A DNA stretch of 64,000 nt from Modestobacter muralis (GCF_010682105.1 NZ_JAAGWH010000022.1:1-64000), one strand, 5' to 3'. Counted from the first letter of the stretch, positions 26,155 through 35,040 are shown. Numbers and translations are program-made. Notes: generated by a model not told the origin, from the sequence alone.

Positions 26155-26191
26155 GCGGCTGGGAGGTGCCTGGCGACCGTCCCCGGACGCG

Positions 26192-26253
26192 CCGAAGGCC
26201 CCGGCGCAGTGCGCCAGGGCCTTCGGTGCGGCCCCCTCGCAGGAGCGAGGGGG
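26192..26253. terminator. Double hairpin between YceI and the DUF4232-type gene
   Basis: Hairpin 1: CCGAAGGCCC pairs with GGGCCTTCGG (26192-26226) with an inner GGCGC/GCGCC. Hairpin 2: CCCCCTCGC-AGGA-GCGAGGGGG (26232-26253). Both lie just past the YceI stop on the minus strand. Confidence 0.7.
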
Positions 26254-26260
26254 TCCTTCG

Positions 26261-26818
26261 TCAGGCGGCCCGGAGGACGCCCTCGATCTCGAGCTCGACG
26301 GTGATCTTGTCGCCGACGACGACGCCGCCGCCGTCCATGGGCATGTCGATGTCCACGCCGAACTCCTTGCGGGAGATCTCGGTCTTGCCGGAGAAGCCGG
26401 CGCGCGTGCCGCCGTAGGCGTCGGGGCCGAAGCCGTTGAGCTCCAGGTCCAGGACGACGGGCTTGGTGATGCCCTTGATCGTCAGGTTGCCCTCGACGAC
26501 CCAGTCCTCGCCCTTGTTGCGGATGCCGGTGGAGCGGAACTCCATGACGGTGTGGTTGCCGGTGTCGAAGAAGTCGGCCGACTTGATGTGCGCGTCGCGC
26601 TGCTCCTGCCGGGTGTCGATCGAGTCCATGTCGATGGTGGCGTGGACGGTCGACTGCGACGGGTCGGCGGCGGTGACGATCTCACCGGAGAACTCGCGGA
26701 AGTAGCCGCGGACCTTGCTCACCATCATGTGGCGGACGGAGAAGCCCACGGTGGAGTGGGAGGCGTCGATGTCCCACGTGCCGACGACGTAGCCAGGGAT
26801 CTGGGTGGTGCTGGTCAT
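26261..26818 (-). CDS. YceI family protein
   Basis: The 185-residue protein is a YceI lipocalin-like barrel that binds long isoprenoids or similar lipids. Landmarks: GTWDIDASHSTVGFSVRHMMVSKVRGYF at the start, DSIDTRQEQRDAHIKSADFFD, MEFRSTGI, GNLTIKGITKPVVLDLELNG and SRKEFGV near the end. No signal peptide is visible, so it is probably cytoplasmic, unlike E. coli YceI. ATG 26818 has GGAGGT 4 bases upstream. It is divergent from a MarR-type gene, with a palindromic site between them, and is likely repressed by that protein. Confidence 0.93.
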   Translation of the reverse strand: MTSTTQIPGYVVGTWDIDASHSTVGFSVRHMMVSKVRGYFREFSGEIVTAADPSQSTVHATIDMDSIDTRQEQRDAHIKSADFFDTGNHTVMEFRSTGIRNKGEDWVVEGNLTIKGITKPVVLDLELNGFGPDAYGGTRAGFSGKTEISRKEFGVDIDMPMDGGGVVVGDKITVELEIEGVLRAA

Positions 26819-26867
26819 GGTGACCTCCGGTGGTTGAGCGTTGAACTGCTTGCGTCGTCCGGAAGCG

Positions 26868-26900
26868 TAGTTGAATCCTTGACTATTCCGCCAGTACCCT
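26868..26900 (+). promoter_or_regulatory. MarR-type operator and promoter between YceI and MarR genes
   Basis: The 18-bp imperfect palindrome TAGTTGAATCCTTGACTA (26868-26885) overlaps a promoter reading right: TTGAAT (26871-26876), 18-bp spacer, TACCCT (26895-26900). The -10 box ends 6 bases before the GTG of the MarR gene, suggesting a leaderless start. Binding here would control both divergent genes. Confidence 0.6.
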
Positions 26901-26906
26901 GAGGGG

Positions 26907-27416
26907 GTGACTTCCCACGTGTCGCCGGGCCCGGAACACCAGCCGGCGTCGGCCGCTCCCGCGCCGCCGCGCTGGCTGGACGCCGAGGAGCAGAAGGCCT
27001 GGCGGGCGTGGCTGTACAGCACGACGCTGCTCCAGGACCGGCTGGAGCGGGACCTCACCCACTCCACCGGGATCTCCAACGCCTACTACGAGATCCTCGT
27101 GCAGCTGTCGGAGGCGCCGGACCGGCGGATGCGCATGAGCCAGTTGGCCGACCGCTGCCTGGCCTCCCGCAGCCGGCTCTCGCACGCGGTGTCCCGGCTC
27201 GAGGAGCGCGGCTGGGTCGCCCGGGAGGTGTGCGTCGAGGACGGCCGCGGTCAGCTCGCCGTCCTCACCGACGTCGGCATGGCCGCACTGGAGGAGGCGG
27301 CGCCGGTGCACGTCACCAGCGTGCGCGAGCACCTGTTCGACCAGCTCTCGCCCGCCCAGATCGCGGCGATGCGGGACATCGGCGAGACGCTGCTGCGCCA
27401 CCTCGACCCCCGCTGA
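26907..27416 (+). CDS. MarR family transcriptional regulator
   Basis: The 169-residue protein has a MarR winged helix-turn-helix: NAYYEILVQLSEAPDRRMRMSQLADRC, LASRSRLSHAVSRLEERGWVAREVCVEDGRGQLAVLTDVG. A C-terminal dimer helix follows. No conserved sensing Cys like OhrR is obvious; C residues lie in the wing region. The GTG start fits a leaderless transcript. It faces away from the YceI gene, and the shared palindrome suggests it represses itself and YceI. The ligand is unknown. Confidence 0.9.
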   Translation: MTSHVSPGPEHQPASAAPAPPRWLDAEEQKAWRAWLYSTTLLQDRLERDLTHSTGISNAYYEILVQLSEAPDRRMRMSQLADRCLASRSRLSHAVSRLEERGWVAREVCVEDGRGQLAVLTDVGMAALEEAAPVHVTSVREHLFDQLSPAQIAAMRDIGETLLRHLDPR

Positions 27417-27432
27417 CGGACCCCCGCCAGCG

Positions 27433-27458
27433 GCGCCGGCCGGCACACCGGCCGGCGC
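27433..27458. terminator. Bidirectional terminator
   Basis: GCGCCGGCCGG pairs perfectly with CCGGCCGGCGC around CACA, between the convergent MarR and glycerophosphodiesterase genes. Confidence 0.75.
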
Positions 27459-27465
27459 GGCTGGG

Positions 27466-28611
27466 TCAGGCGGCGGCGTCCAGCGTCTCGCCGGCCAGGA
27501 ACAGCCGGCGTGACTCGACACCGGTGTCGGGGTTGTCGGTGAAGATCCCGTCGACCCCGGCCTCCCAGAAGCGCAACTGCTCCTGCAGCGCCAGGCCGTA
27601 GTCGTCGGGCGCGGTGCCCTCGCGCAGGTCGGTGGGCAGGAAGGTGTTCTCGTTGCGCAGCGTGTACGGGTGCACGATCAGGTCGACCCGGTGCGCATCC
27701 GCCACGAAGGACGTCGCCTCCCCCAGGCTGCCGTCGGCGTTGCGGGCGATGACCTGGTTCTTGTCCGGCCCCACCCCGTCGGCGTACTCGGCCACCTCGG
27801 CCAGCCCCGCGGCGCTGGAGAGGTCGGCGTATGTGCGCGGGTCGCCGGCGGCGACGAGGTCGGCCGGTGCACCGGTGGCCGACAGCAGCTGCACCAGCGG
27901 CACCCGCACCCGCAGGTCGTGCAGCTCGCGCAGGTTCGTCGTCTCGAACGACTGCAGGAACACCGGGGAACTGCGCCGGTCCATCCGTGCCTCGCGCAGG
28001 TCGGCCAGCAGCGGCTCCTCCAGCGACAGGCCCTCGGCGTCGAAGTAGGTGGGGTGCTTGGTCTCGATGTAGACCCCGATCTCGCGGTCCAGCTCCTTGC
28101 TCAGCCGCTTCCGCAGGTCCAGCACCTCGTCCAGCGTCGGCACCGGGTAGAGCCCGTCGTAGACGGTGTTCTCCTCGCGGACCTCCGGCAGCCGCTCGAC
28201 CGCGCGCAGCGTGCGCAGCTCGGCGAGGGTGAAGTCCTCGGTGAACCAGCCGGTGAGCGCGACGCCGTCCACGGTCTTGGTGGTGCGGCGGTCGGCGAAC
28301 TCGGGGCGCTCGGCGACGTCGGTGGTCCCGGAGATCTCGTTCTCGTGCCGGGAGACCAGCACGCCGTCGGCGGTGCTGACGACGTCGGCCTCGATCACGT
28401 CGGCACCCATCCGCGCGGCGAGCTCGTAGGAGGCCAGCGTGTGCTCGGGCCGGTAGCCCGACGCGCCGCGGTGGCCGATGACGAGCAGCTCGTCGGCGAG
28501 GTCACCGCCGCCGCGACGGTCGGCGAGGGCGGACGCCGGGACGGCGAAGGACAGCGGCAGGGCCAGGGCGACGGCGACACCGGCCACGGTCAGCCTGCGG
28601 GAGCAGGACAT
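27466..28611 (-). CDS. Secreted glycerophosphodiester phosphodiesterase
   Basis: The enzyme hydrolyses glycerophosphodiesters to glycerol-3-phosphate and an alcohol. The 381-residue product starts with a signal peptide (LTVAGVAVALALPLSFAVPASALA). The GDPD TIM-barrel follows, with catalytic VIGHRGASGYRPEHTLASYE, then GADVIEADVVSTADGVLVSRHE, FLQSFE, and TDNPDTGV near the end. All metal and acid-base positions are present. ATG 28611 follows GGAGGAGAAGG. It stands alone; a terminator separates it from the MarR gene. Confidence 0.94.
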   Translation of the reverse strand: MSCSRRLTVAGVAVALALPLSFAVPASALADRRGGGDLADELLVIGHRGASGYRPEHTLASYELAARMGADVIEADVVSTADGVLVSRHENEISGTTDVAERPEFADRRTTKTVDGVALTGWFTEDFTLAELRTLRAVERLPEVREENTVYDGLYPVPTLDEVLDLRKRLSKELDREIGVYIETKHPTYFDAEGLSLEEPLLADLREARMDRRSSPVFLQSFETTNLRELHDLRVRVPLVQLLSATGAPADLVAAGDPRTYADLSSAAGLAEVAEYADGVGPDKNQVIARNADGSLGEATSFVADAHRVDLIVHPYTLRNENTFLPTDLREGTAPDDYGLALQEQLRFWEAGVDGIFTDNPDTGVESRRLFLAGETLDAAA

Positions 28612-28748
28612 GCCTTCTCCTCCGGGCTCGGACGGCGACCCTCGCCGACGGCCCTCCGCTCCACCACAGCACGCACTCAGCGCCCCTGGGGCGAACAGCG
28701 CGTGAAGCCCGGCGCGACCCGGCGCGTCGGCCCGCGTGTCGCCCGGTC

Positions 28749-29600
28749 TCAGTCCTGCCAGACCCGCCGGACGCGCTCGGCCACCGTCGCGGCCTGGGCC
28801 CGGCCGGCCCGGGCGGAGGGCTCGCGCGCGGCGGGGTCGAGCACGTTGTTCCCGATCGCCGACAGGCTCGCCCGGTCCGGGGAGACCACCGCGACCCGGC
28901 TCACCAGCCCGGTCACCTGGGCGTCGACGCTGGTCATCGGCCCGGCCCCGCGGGGCAGCGGGGCGATGACGACGATCCGGTCGTACCGGGCGGCGAGGTC
29001 GGCGTTGGCCGGGGAGCGCATCCCGCCGTCCATGTACCGGTGCCCGTCGATGCCCACCGGCGGGTAGACGCCGGGGACGGCGCAGCTGGCGCCGACGGCC
29101 GCGACCAGCTCGACCCCGGAGGACCGGGTGAAGGTGGTGAACTCCCCGCTCTCGGCGTCGACGGCGGTGACCACCAGCGGCCGGTCGGGCCACTGCGCCG
29201 AGGGCAGGGCGGCGGTGATCGCGGCGCGCCGCTCCTCGGGCGACGGGGTGCGGCCGGAGTCGGCCGCGGCGCGGGCCAGCCGGCCGATCCGCCGCCGGAA
29301 GGCCACGTCGTCCCGGCGGGCGAGCAGCATCGCCAGGCCGTACCGGGCCAGCGTGCCGCGGCCGAGCCGGGCGACCGGCGCGGCCTCCGGCGGCGCCAGT
29401 TGGGCGGCGTACAGCTCCTCGACCGGGGTGCCGCTGCGCAGCGAGGCACCGACGACCGAGCCGGCCGAGGTGCCGACGACGAGGTCGGCGGTGCCCAGGT
29501 CGACGCCGGCCTCGGCCAGCCCGGCCAGCACCCCGACCTCCCAGGCGATGCCGGTGATGCCGCCGCCGCCGAGGACCAGGGCCGTGCGCTGCGAGCTCAT
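28749..29600 (-). CDS. Patatin-like phospholipase
   Basis: The 283-residue cytoplasmic protein has the patatin serine hydrolase layout. The oxyanion loop is LVLGGGGITGIAWEVGVL, the nucleophile elbow VVGTSAGSVVG (G-x-S-x-G) and the catalytic Asp DGGMRSPANADL, preceded by SCAVPGVYPPV. It should act as a lipid acyl hydrolase. ATG 29600 follows AGGA by 8 bases. It is divergent from the potassium channel gene, with 138 bases between the starts. Confidence 0.9.
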   Translation of the reverse strand: MSSQRTALVLGGGGITGIAWEVGVLAGLAEAGVDLGTADLVVGTSAGSVVGASLRSGTPVEELYAAQLAPPEAAPVARLGRGTLARYGLAMLLARRDDVAFRRRIGRLARAAADSGRTPSPEERRAAITAALPSAQWPDRPLVVTAVDAESGEFTTFTRSSGVELVAAVGASCAVPGVYPPVGIDGHRYMDGGMRSPANADLAARYDRIVVIAPLPRGAGPMTSVDAQVTGLVSRVAVVSPDRASLSAIGNNVLDPAAREPSARAGRAQAATVAERVRRVWQD

Positions 29601-29738
29601 CAGCCCATCCTGGTCCACGCCCGGCGTCGGCCCCGGCGAGCTCCCGCGGCGACCGCCACGCACCCCGCTCCGGGGCGGGAGCGGCCTCCCCGGCCGCCGG
29701 GTCACTACTGTGCGCCCGGTGACCTGTGAGCGGCCGCC

Positions 29739-30767
29739 GTGCTGAGCGACGACCACAGCGGCGTCTCCCTGCCGCACCGTGAGGAGTCCCCGGCCCGCCA
29801 GGTGGGGCGCCGGGTGCTCATCGCCTCGCTGACCCTGATCGCGACCGTGCTCATCGTCTACGTGGACCGGGACGGCTACCGGGACAACAACGGCGGCGAG
29901 CTCAGCCTGCTCGACGCCACGTACTACGCCACGGTCAGCCTCTCCACGACCGGCTACGGCGACATTGTGCCGGTCTCCCCCAGCGCGCGGCTGATCAACA
30001 TCGTGGTGATCACACCCCTGCGCGTGCTGTTCCTGCTCATCCTCATCGGGACCACCCTGGAGGCGCTCACCGCGCGCTCCCGGGAGGAGTTCCGGGTCCG
30101 ACGCTGGAGGTCTCGCGTGCGCCAGCACGTCGTCGTGTGCGGCTACGGCACCAAGGGGCGCAGCGCCATCCGCGCCCTGCTCAGCACCGGGACGGACGCC
30201 GACCACATCGTCGTGGTCGACCCGGACCCGCGGGCGGTCGACGAGGCGACCTCGGCCGGCCTGACCGCCGTCCTCGGCGACGCCGGACGACGGGAGGTGC
30301 TGCGCCGCACGTCGGTGGAGAAGGCCCGGGCCGTCGTCGTCGCCGCCGACCGGGACGACGCCTCGGTGCTGATCACCCTCACCGTCCGCCAGCTCAACCC
30401 CACGGTGCCGATCACGGCGACGGTGCGCGAGGAGGAGAACGCCAGCCTGCTGCGGCAGTCCGGTGCCGACACCGTGATCACCTCCTCGGCCACCTCGGGC
30501 CGGCTGCTGGGCCTGGCGACCGACTCTCCCGGCGTCGTCTCGGTGGTGGAGGACCTGCTCACCAGCGGCCGCGGGCTGGACCTGCAGCAGCGCGCGGTCA
30601 CCCAGTCCGAGGTGGGCCTGGGCCCGCGGCAGCTGACCGACGTGGTCCTCTCCGTGGCCCGCGGCGGGCGCACGCTGCGCTTCGACGACCCGGTCATCGG
30701 CACGCTGCAGAGCGAGGACGTGCTCGTGGTCGTCAAGGCCCACGGGCGCCCCGTCCCCGGCGTCTGA
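29739..30767 (+). CDS. Two-helix potassium channel with RCK/TrkA-N domain
   Basis: This 342-residue protein is a single-chain subunit of a prokaryotic potassium channel. Helix 1 (VLIASLTLIATVLIVYV) is followed by the pore helix and the canonical filter STTGYGDIVP. Helix 2 (VLFLLILIGTTLEAL) comes next, then an RCK domain with nucleotide motif VVVCGYGTKGRSAI and a C-terminal RCK-C part (QSEVGLGPRQLTDVVL). RCK rings gate such channels in response to calcium or nucleotides. The GTG start has a poor ribosome site. It adds a low-affinity potassium path to the window's Kdp pump. Confidence 0.93.
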   Translation: MLSDDHSGVSLPHREESPARQVGRRVLIASLTLIATVLIVYVDRDGYRDNNGGELSLLDATYYATVSLSTTGYGDIVPVSPSARLINIVVITPLRVLFLLILIGTTLEALTARSREEFRVRRWRSRVRQHVVVCGYGTKGRSAIRALLSTGTDADHIVVVDPDPRAVDEATSAGLTAVLGDAGRREVLRRTSVEKARAVVVAADRDDASVLITLTVRQLNPTVPITATVREEENASLLRQSGADTVITSSATSGRLLGLATDSPGVVSVVEDLLTSGRGLDLQQRAVTQSEVGLGPRQLTDVVLSVARGGRTLRFDDPVIGTLQSEDVLVVVKAHGRPVPGV

Positions 30768-30850
30768 CCGCCGGTACCGGAAGGCGTCACGCCACCGGGT
30801 CGCGCACGACTGGAGTTGCCGGGTCCCCCGCGCCACCGAACACTCGCCGG

Positions 30851-32209
30851 GTGAGCGAACAGGTCAGGGACACCACAGCCAACGAGGGCACCGCCCTCGA
30901 GCGGGCCATCAGCGGCAAGCTGCTGTACGTCTTCATCCTCGGCGACGTGCTCGGGGCCGGGATCTACGCCCTGGTCGGGGAGATCGCCGGCGAGGTCGGC
31001 GGCGCGATCTGGGTGCCGATGCTGGTCGCCCTGCTGCTGGCGCTGCTCACCGCCGCGAGCTACGCCGAGCTGGTCACGAAGTACCCCCGCGCGGGCGGGT
31101 CCGCCGTCTTCGCCGAACGGGCGTTCGGGCGTCCGGTGGTCTCGTTCCTGGTCGGCTACTGCATGCTCGCCGCCGGTGTGGTCAGCGCGGCCGGGTTGTC
31201 CCTGGCCTTCGCCGGCGACTACCTGTCGGTCTTCCTCGACGTGCCCGCCGTGCCCGCGGCCGTGGTCTTCCTCGCCGTCATCGCCCTGGTCAACGCCCGC
31301 GGCATCAAGGAGTCCATGCGGGCCAACCTGGTGATGACCGTCATCGAGGTCTCCGGGCTGGTGCTGGTGATCGTGCTGGGCGCCATCGTGTTCGGCCGCG
31401 GCGACGGCGACGTCGGCCGGGTCGTGCAGTTCCCCGAGGGCGTCTCCGCGGGGTCGGCGGTGCTGGCCGCGGCGATCCTGGCCTACTACTCCTTCGTCGG
31501 GTTCGAGACCTCGGCCAACGTCGCCGAGGAGGTCCGGGACGTCAGCCGGGTCTACCCGCGGGCGCTGTTCGGGGCGCTGCTCACCGCCGGCGTCGTCTAC
31601 GTGGCCATCGGCCTGGTCGCCTCGATCGTGCTGCCCACCGAGGAGCTCGCCGGCTCGACCGGCCCGCTGCTGGAGGTCGTCCGGGCCACCGGGCTCGGCG
31701 TGCCCGACCAGCTGTTCAGCGCCATCGCGCTGATCGCCGTCGCCAACGGCGCCCTGCTGACGATGATCATGGCCAGCCGGATGGTGTTCGGCCTGGCCGA
31801 GCAGCGGCTGCTGCCCCCGGTCCTCGGCGCCGTACTGCCGGGCCGGCGCACCCCGTGGGTGGCGATCGTGGTCACCACCGTCGTGGCCATGGCGCTGACC
31901 CTGATCGGCGACCTCGGCGCGCTGGCCAACATCGTCGTCCTGCTGCTCCTGCTGGTCTTCGTGAGCACCAACCTCTCGGTGCTGGTGCTGCGACGCGACC
32001 GGGTCGAGCACGAGCACTTCACCGCCCCCGCGGTCCTGCCGGTGCTGGCGATCGGCTCCTGCCTGCTGCTGCTGTGGGAGCAGGAGGCCACGACCTGGCT
32101 GTGGTCGGCGGTGCTGCTGGCCGCCGGTGTGGTGCTGTACCTGCTCGCGCAGGCGCCCTGGTGGCGCGGCGACCGGTCCCGGGAGAGCGGGTCCGTGCGG
32201 GCGGACTGA
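30851..32209 (+). CDS. APC family amino acid/organic cation permease
   Basis: A 12-helix permease of 452 residues. The helix-1 signature GDVLGAGIYALVGEIAGEVGG and the helix-2/3 region ASYAELVTKYPRAGGSAVFAERAFG are typical of APC (amino acid-polyamine-organocation) carriers. SFVGFETSANVAEEVRDVSRVYPRA is the helix-6 region. The substrate cannot be named. The GTG starts 83 bases after the channel gene on the same strand, so they may be cotranscribed. The protein ends RESGSVRAD. Confidence 0.9.
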   Translation: MSEQVRDTTANEGTALERAISGKLLYVFILGDVLGAGIYALVGEIAGEVGGAIWVPMLVALLLALLTAASYAELVTKYPRAGGSAVFAERAFGRPVVSFLVGYCMLAAGVVSAAGLSLAFAGDYLSVFLDVPAVPAAVVFLAVIALVNARGIKESMRANLVMTVIEVSGLVLVIVLGAIVFGRGDGDVGRVVQFPEGVSAGSAVLAAAILAYYSFVGFETSANVAEEVRDVSRVYPRALFGALLTAGVVYVAIGLVASIVLPTEELAGSTGPLLEVVRATGLGVPDQLFSAIALIAVANGALLTMIMASRMVFGLAEQRLLPPVLGAVLPGRRTPWVAIVVTTVVAMALTLIGDLGALANIVVLLLLLVFVSTNLSVLVLRRDRVEHEHFTAPAVLPVLAIGSCLLLLWEQEATTWLWSAVLLAAGVVLYLLAQAPWWRGDRSRESGSVRAD

Positions 32210-32331
32210 GACTGGTCCCGGGACGGTCAACAGCTCTCCTGTGAACACCTCGTGAACTGACGGGCCGCAGGTGCGCCCCCGCGCCCGACGGGGTGAGGAT
32301 GCAGACCACCGGCGAGAGGACGGACCCGCAG

Positions 32332-33825
32332 ATGACGGTCGCCCAGCCCAGCGCGGTCGAGATCGGGTTGATGGCCGGACGCGCGGGCTACGTGCTGCGG
32401 GCCAACGACCGGGGTGCCTTCACCGTCGCCTCGCCCACGCTGTACCCGCACATGTGGAGCTGGGACGCCGGCTTCGTGGCCCTGGGCATCGCCACGGTGT
32501 CGGTGCCGCGGGCGCTCAACGAGCTGCGCAGCCTGCTGTCGGGGCAGTGGGCCACCGGGATGATCCCGCACATCCTGTTCCACTCCCCCAGTGACTACTT
32601 CCCCGGACCGGAGCGGTGGCGCACCCAGGTGGCCGCGGCCCGCCCGGCCGGCGTCCTCACCTCGGGCATCTGCCAGCCACCGATCCACGTGATCGCGCTG
32701 TCCCGGATCCTGCACGACGCCCGGCGCAAGGGCGGCGCCGACCAGGAGCTGGCCGAGGAGTTCGTGCGGGAGACCTTCGACTCGTGGCTGGCCTGGCACT
32801 CCTACCTGGCCACCGCGCGCGACCCGTACTCCTACGGCCTTGTCGAGATCCACCACGGCTGGGAGTCCGGCATGGACGACTCCCCGCGCTGGGACGCCGC
32901 CTACGCCAACGTGCGGGTCGGGGACATGCCGCCGTTCGTCCGGGCCGACCTTGCGCACGTCGCCGACCCCTCCCAGCGGCCCACCGACGCCGAGTACGCG
33001 ACGTACCTGTGGCTGCTGGAGCAGAAGGTCCATGCCCGCTACGACGACGCGGTCTACCGGGCGACCGGCGACTTCGTCATGGGCGACGTCCTGGTCTCCG
33101 CGCTGCTCGCCGCCGCCAGCGACCTGCTCGCCGACATGGGCGAGGAGCTCGGCATCGGCGGCGGGGCCTCGGGCGGGGTGGAGCAGTCCCGGGCGATCGC
33201 CCGGCGGTTCCGCACCGGCGTGCTGCGCTCGGTGAACCCCGAGACCGGGCTGGCCCGCGACCTGGACCTGCGCACCGGGACCTGGCTGGACGTCGAGAGC
33301 GCCGCCGGGTTCGCCCCGCTGCTGTGCGGGGGCGACGACGCGCTCACCCGCCGGCAGCGCGACCTGCTGCTGGGCCCACGCTGGTGCGGGCACTCGCGGC
33401 TGCGCTGGCCGGTGGTGCCCTCGGTCTCCCCCGCCTCGCCGGCCTTCCGCGAGCAGACCTACTGGCGCGGCCCGCAGTGGCCGGTGCTCAACTGGCTCAT
33501 GGCCTGGGCGCTCAACCGCTCCGGTGAGCAGGAGGCGGCCAACCAGCTGCGGCTGGCCGGGCTGAGCCAGCTCGTCGACTGCGACTTCGCCGAGTACTAC
33601 CAGCCGGTGACCGGGGAGACCCTGGGCAGCCGCGACCAGTCGTGGACGGCGGCGATCGCGCTGGACTTCCTCGCCGCGCGGCGCCCGGCCCAGCGCCGTC
33701 CGGTGCGCTGGCTGACCAGCGAGCTGCCGCGGATCACCCCGACCCAGCGGGCCGCCGACCTCGCCGCCCGTCCGCCGCGCACCCGCGGCCCCGCGACGAC
33801 CCCGGAGATGCCCCGCATCCCCTGA
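32332..33825 (+). CDS. Glucosylglycerate hydrolase-like GH63 enzyme
   Basis: The 497-residue protein matches the mycobacterial glucosylglycerate hydrolase (GgH) pattern closely. Landmarks are TLYPHMWSWDAGFVALGIA, HHGWESGMDDSPRWDAAYAN, ADPSQRPTDAEYATYLWLLE, REQTYWRGPQWPVLNWLM and FAEYYQPVTGETLGSRDQSW. The catalytic acids of this (alpha/alpha)6 fold are the Asp in WSWDAGF and the Glu/Asp near HGWESGMD and EYYQP. The enzyme frees glucose and glycerate from the osmolyte glucosylglycerate, or acts on mannosylglycerate. ATG 32332 fits where homologues begin; ATG 32299 and GTG 32293 are alternatives. Confidence 0.85.
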   Translation: MTVAQPSAVEIGLMAGRAGYVLRANDRGAFTVASPTLYPHMWSWDAGFVALGIATVSVPRALNELRSLLSGQWATGMIPHILFHSPSDYFPGPERWRTQVAAARPAGVLTSGICQPPIHVIALSRILHDARRKGGADQELAEEFVRETFDSWLAWHSYLATARDPYSYGLVEIHHGWESGMDDSPRWDAAYANVRVGDMPPFVRADLAHVADPSQRPTDAEYATYLWLLEQKVHARYDDAVYRATGDFVMGDVLVSALLAAASDLLADMGEELGIGGGASGGVEQSRAIARRFRTGVLRSVNPETGLARDLDLRTGTWLDVESAAGFAPLLCGGDDALTRRQRDLLLGPRWCGHSRLRWPVVPSVSPASPAFREQTYWRGPQWPVLNWLMAWALNRSGEQEAANQLRLAGLSQLVDCDFAEYYQPVTGETLGSRDQSWTAAIALDFLAARRPAQRRPVRWLTSELPRITPTQRAADLAARPPRTRGPATTPEMPRIP

Positions 33826-33847
33826 GGGCGCGAGCCTGGTCAGTAGG

Positions 33848-33902
33848 CATAGGAACCAACACCTGCGTCAACAGCCCCTCAGCGCAGGTGTTGGTTCCTG
33901 TG
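33848..33902. repeat. 20-bp-arm palindrome between convergent genes
   Basis: AGGAACCAACACCTGCG (33851-33867) is perfectly complementary to 33883-33899. The stem extends 3 bp outward with one wobble, and the loop is 15 bases. It lies between convergent genes, so it may be a bidirectional terminator. However, its AT-richer, non-GC sequence is unlike the other terminators here, so a mobile palindromic repeat or a protein site is possible. Confidence 0.7.
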
Positions 33903-33912
33903 CCCGGGTCAG

Positions 33913-34917
33913 TCAGGGGCGCTTCGGCGGGCTGACGGTCAGCGCCGGGTCGGTCGCGGCGACCGGGGCGAGGACCTCGTCGATGCGGGCCTTGACGTCG
34001 GCGTCGAGCGTCACGCCGGCGGCCTCGACGTTGTCGACGACCTGCTCGGGCCGGCTGGCGCCGATGATCGCCGCGGCGACGTTCTCCTCGGTCAGCACCC
34101 AGGCGACGGCCAGCGCGGCCATCGACAGGCCGAGGTCCTCGGCGATCGGCTTGAGCTCCTGCACGCGGGTCAGCACGTCGTCGTCACCTGCCCAGCGGGC
34201 GATGAAGTTGGCGCCGCCGCCCTTCTCGTCGGTGGCCCGCGAGCCCGCCGGCGCGGGCTGGCCCGGCAGGTACTTGCCGGTCAGGATGCCCTGGGCGATC
34301 GGCGAGAACACGATCTGGCTGATGCCCAGCTCGCGGCTGGTCGGGATGACCTCGGCCTCGATGACCCGGTGCAGCGCGGAGTACTGCGGCTGGTTGGACA
34401 CCAGCGGGAAGCCCATCTCGTCGGCCAGCTCCTTGCCGGCCCGGATCTCCTCCGCGCGCCACTCGGAGACACCGATGTAGAGCGCCTTGCCGCTGCGGAC
34501 GACGTCGGCGAAGGCGAGCATCGTCTCCTCCAGCGGCGTCTCGTAGTCGTACCGGTGGGCCTGGTAGAGGTCGAGGTAGTCGGTGCCCAGCCGCTGCAGC
34601 GAGCCGTCGATGGACTCCATGATGTGCTTGCGCGACAGGCCGCGGTCGTTCACGCCCGGGCCGGTCGGCCAGTACACCTTGCTGAAGATCTCGATGCCGC
34701 TGCGGCGCTCGCCGGCCAGCGCCTGGCCCAGCACCGTCTCGGCGCGGCCCTCGGCGTAGACGTCGGCGGTGTCGAAGGTGGTGATGCCGGCGTCGAGCGC
34801 CGCGCGCACGCAGGCGGTCGCGGCGTCGGCCTCGACCTGCCCGCCGTGGGTGATCCAGTTGCCGTAGGTGATCTCGCTGATCTTGAGGCCGCTGTGGCCC
34901 AGGTGTCGGAACTCCAT
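33913..34917 (-). CDS. Aldo/keto reductase
   Basis: The 334-residue NADPH-dependent oxidoreductase resembles the voltage-gated-channel-beta/YghZ group: MEFRHLGHSGLKISEITYGNW start, catalytic tetrad D and Y in FDTADVYAEGRAE, K in IFSKVYWP, H in LYQAHRYD. The cofactor loop is SPIAQGILTGKYLPG and the C-terminal IIGASRPEQVVDNVEA. It reduces aldehydes or ketones of unknown identity. It is monocistronic, divergent from the sulfite-oxidase-like gene. Confidence 0.93.
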   Translation of the reverse strand: MEFRHLGHSGLKISEITYGNWITHGGQVEADAATACVRAALDAGITTFDTADVYAEGRAETVLGQALAGERRSGIEIFSKVYWPTGPGVNDRGLSRKHIMESIDGSLQRLGTDYLDLYQAHRYDYETPLEETMLAFADVVRSGKALYIGVSEWRAEEIRAGKELADEMGFPLVSNQPQYSALHRVIEAEVIPTSRELGISQIVFSPIAQGILTGKYLPGQPAPAGSRATDEKGGGANFIARWAGDDDVLTRVQELKPIAEDLGLSMAALAVAWVLTEENVAAAIIGASRPEQVVDNVEAAGVTLDADVKARIDEVLAPVAATDPALTVSPPKRP

Positions 34918-35040
34918 GGCCCCTGTCTACCGCCGCCCGGCGTTCCCCACGAACGGAGAGCGGAGCCCGCCGTGACGCGGCTCTCAGAGAACTGTCGAAG
35001 CGACGTGAACCGAACGGCCGTCACGCTCCGAAGACTCTGC

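Noticed and set aside
34369-35040. Upstream extension of the sulfite-oxidase-like gene
   Set aside because: The extension is antisense to the intact aldo/keto reductase gene and has shadow composition; the GTG at 35041 gives a sensible membrane protein.
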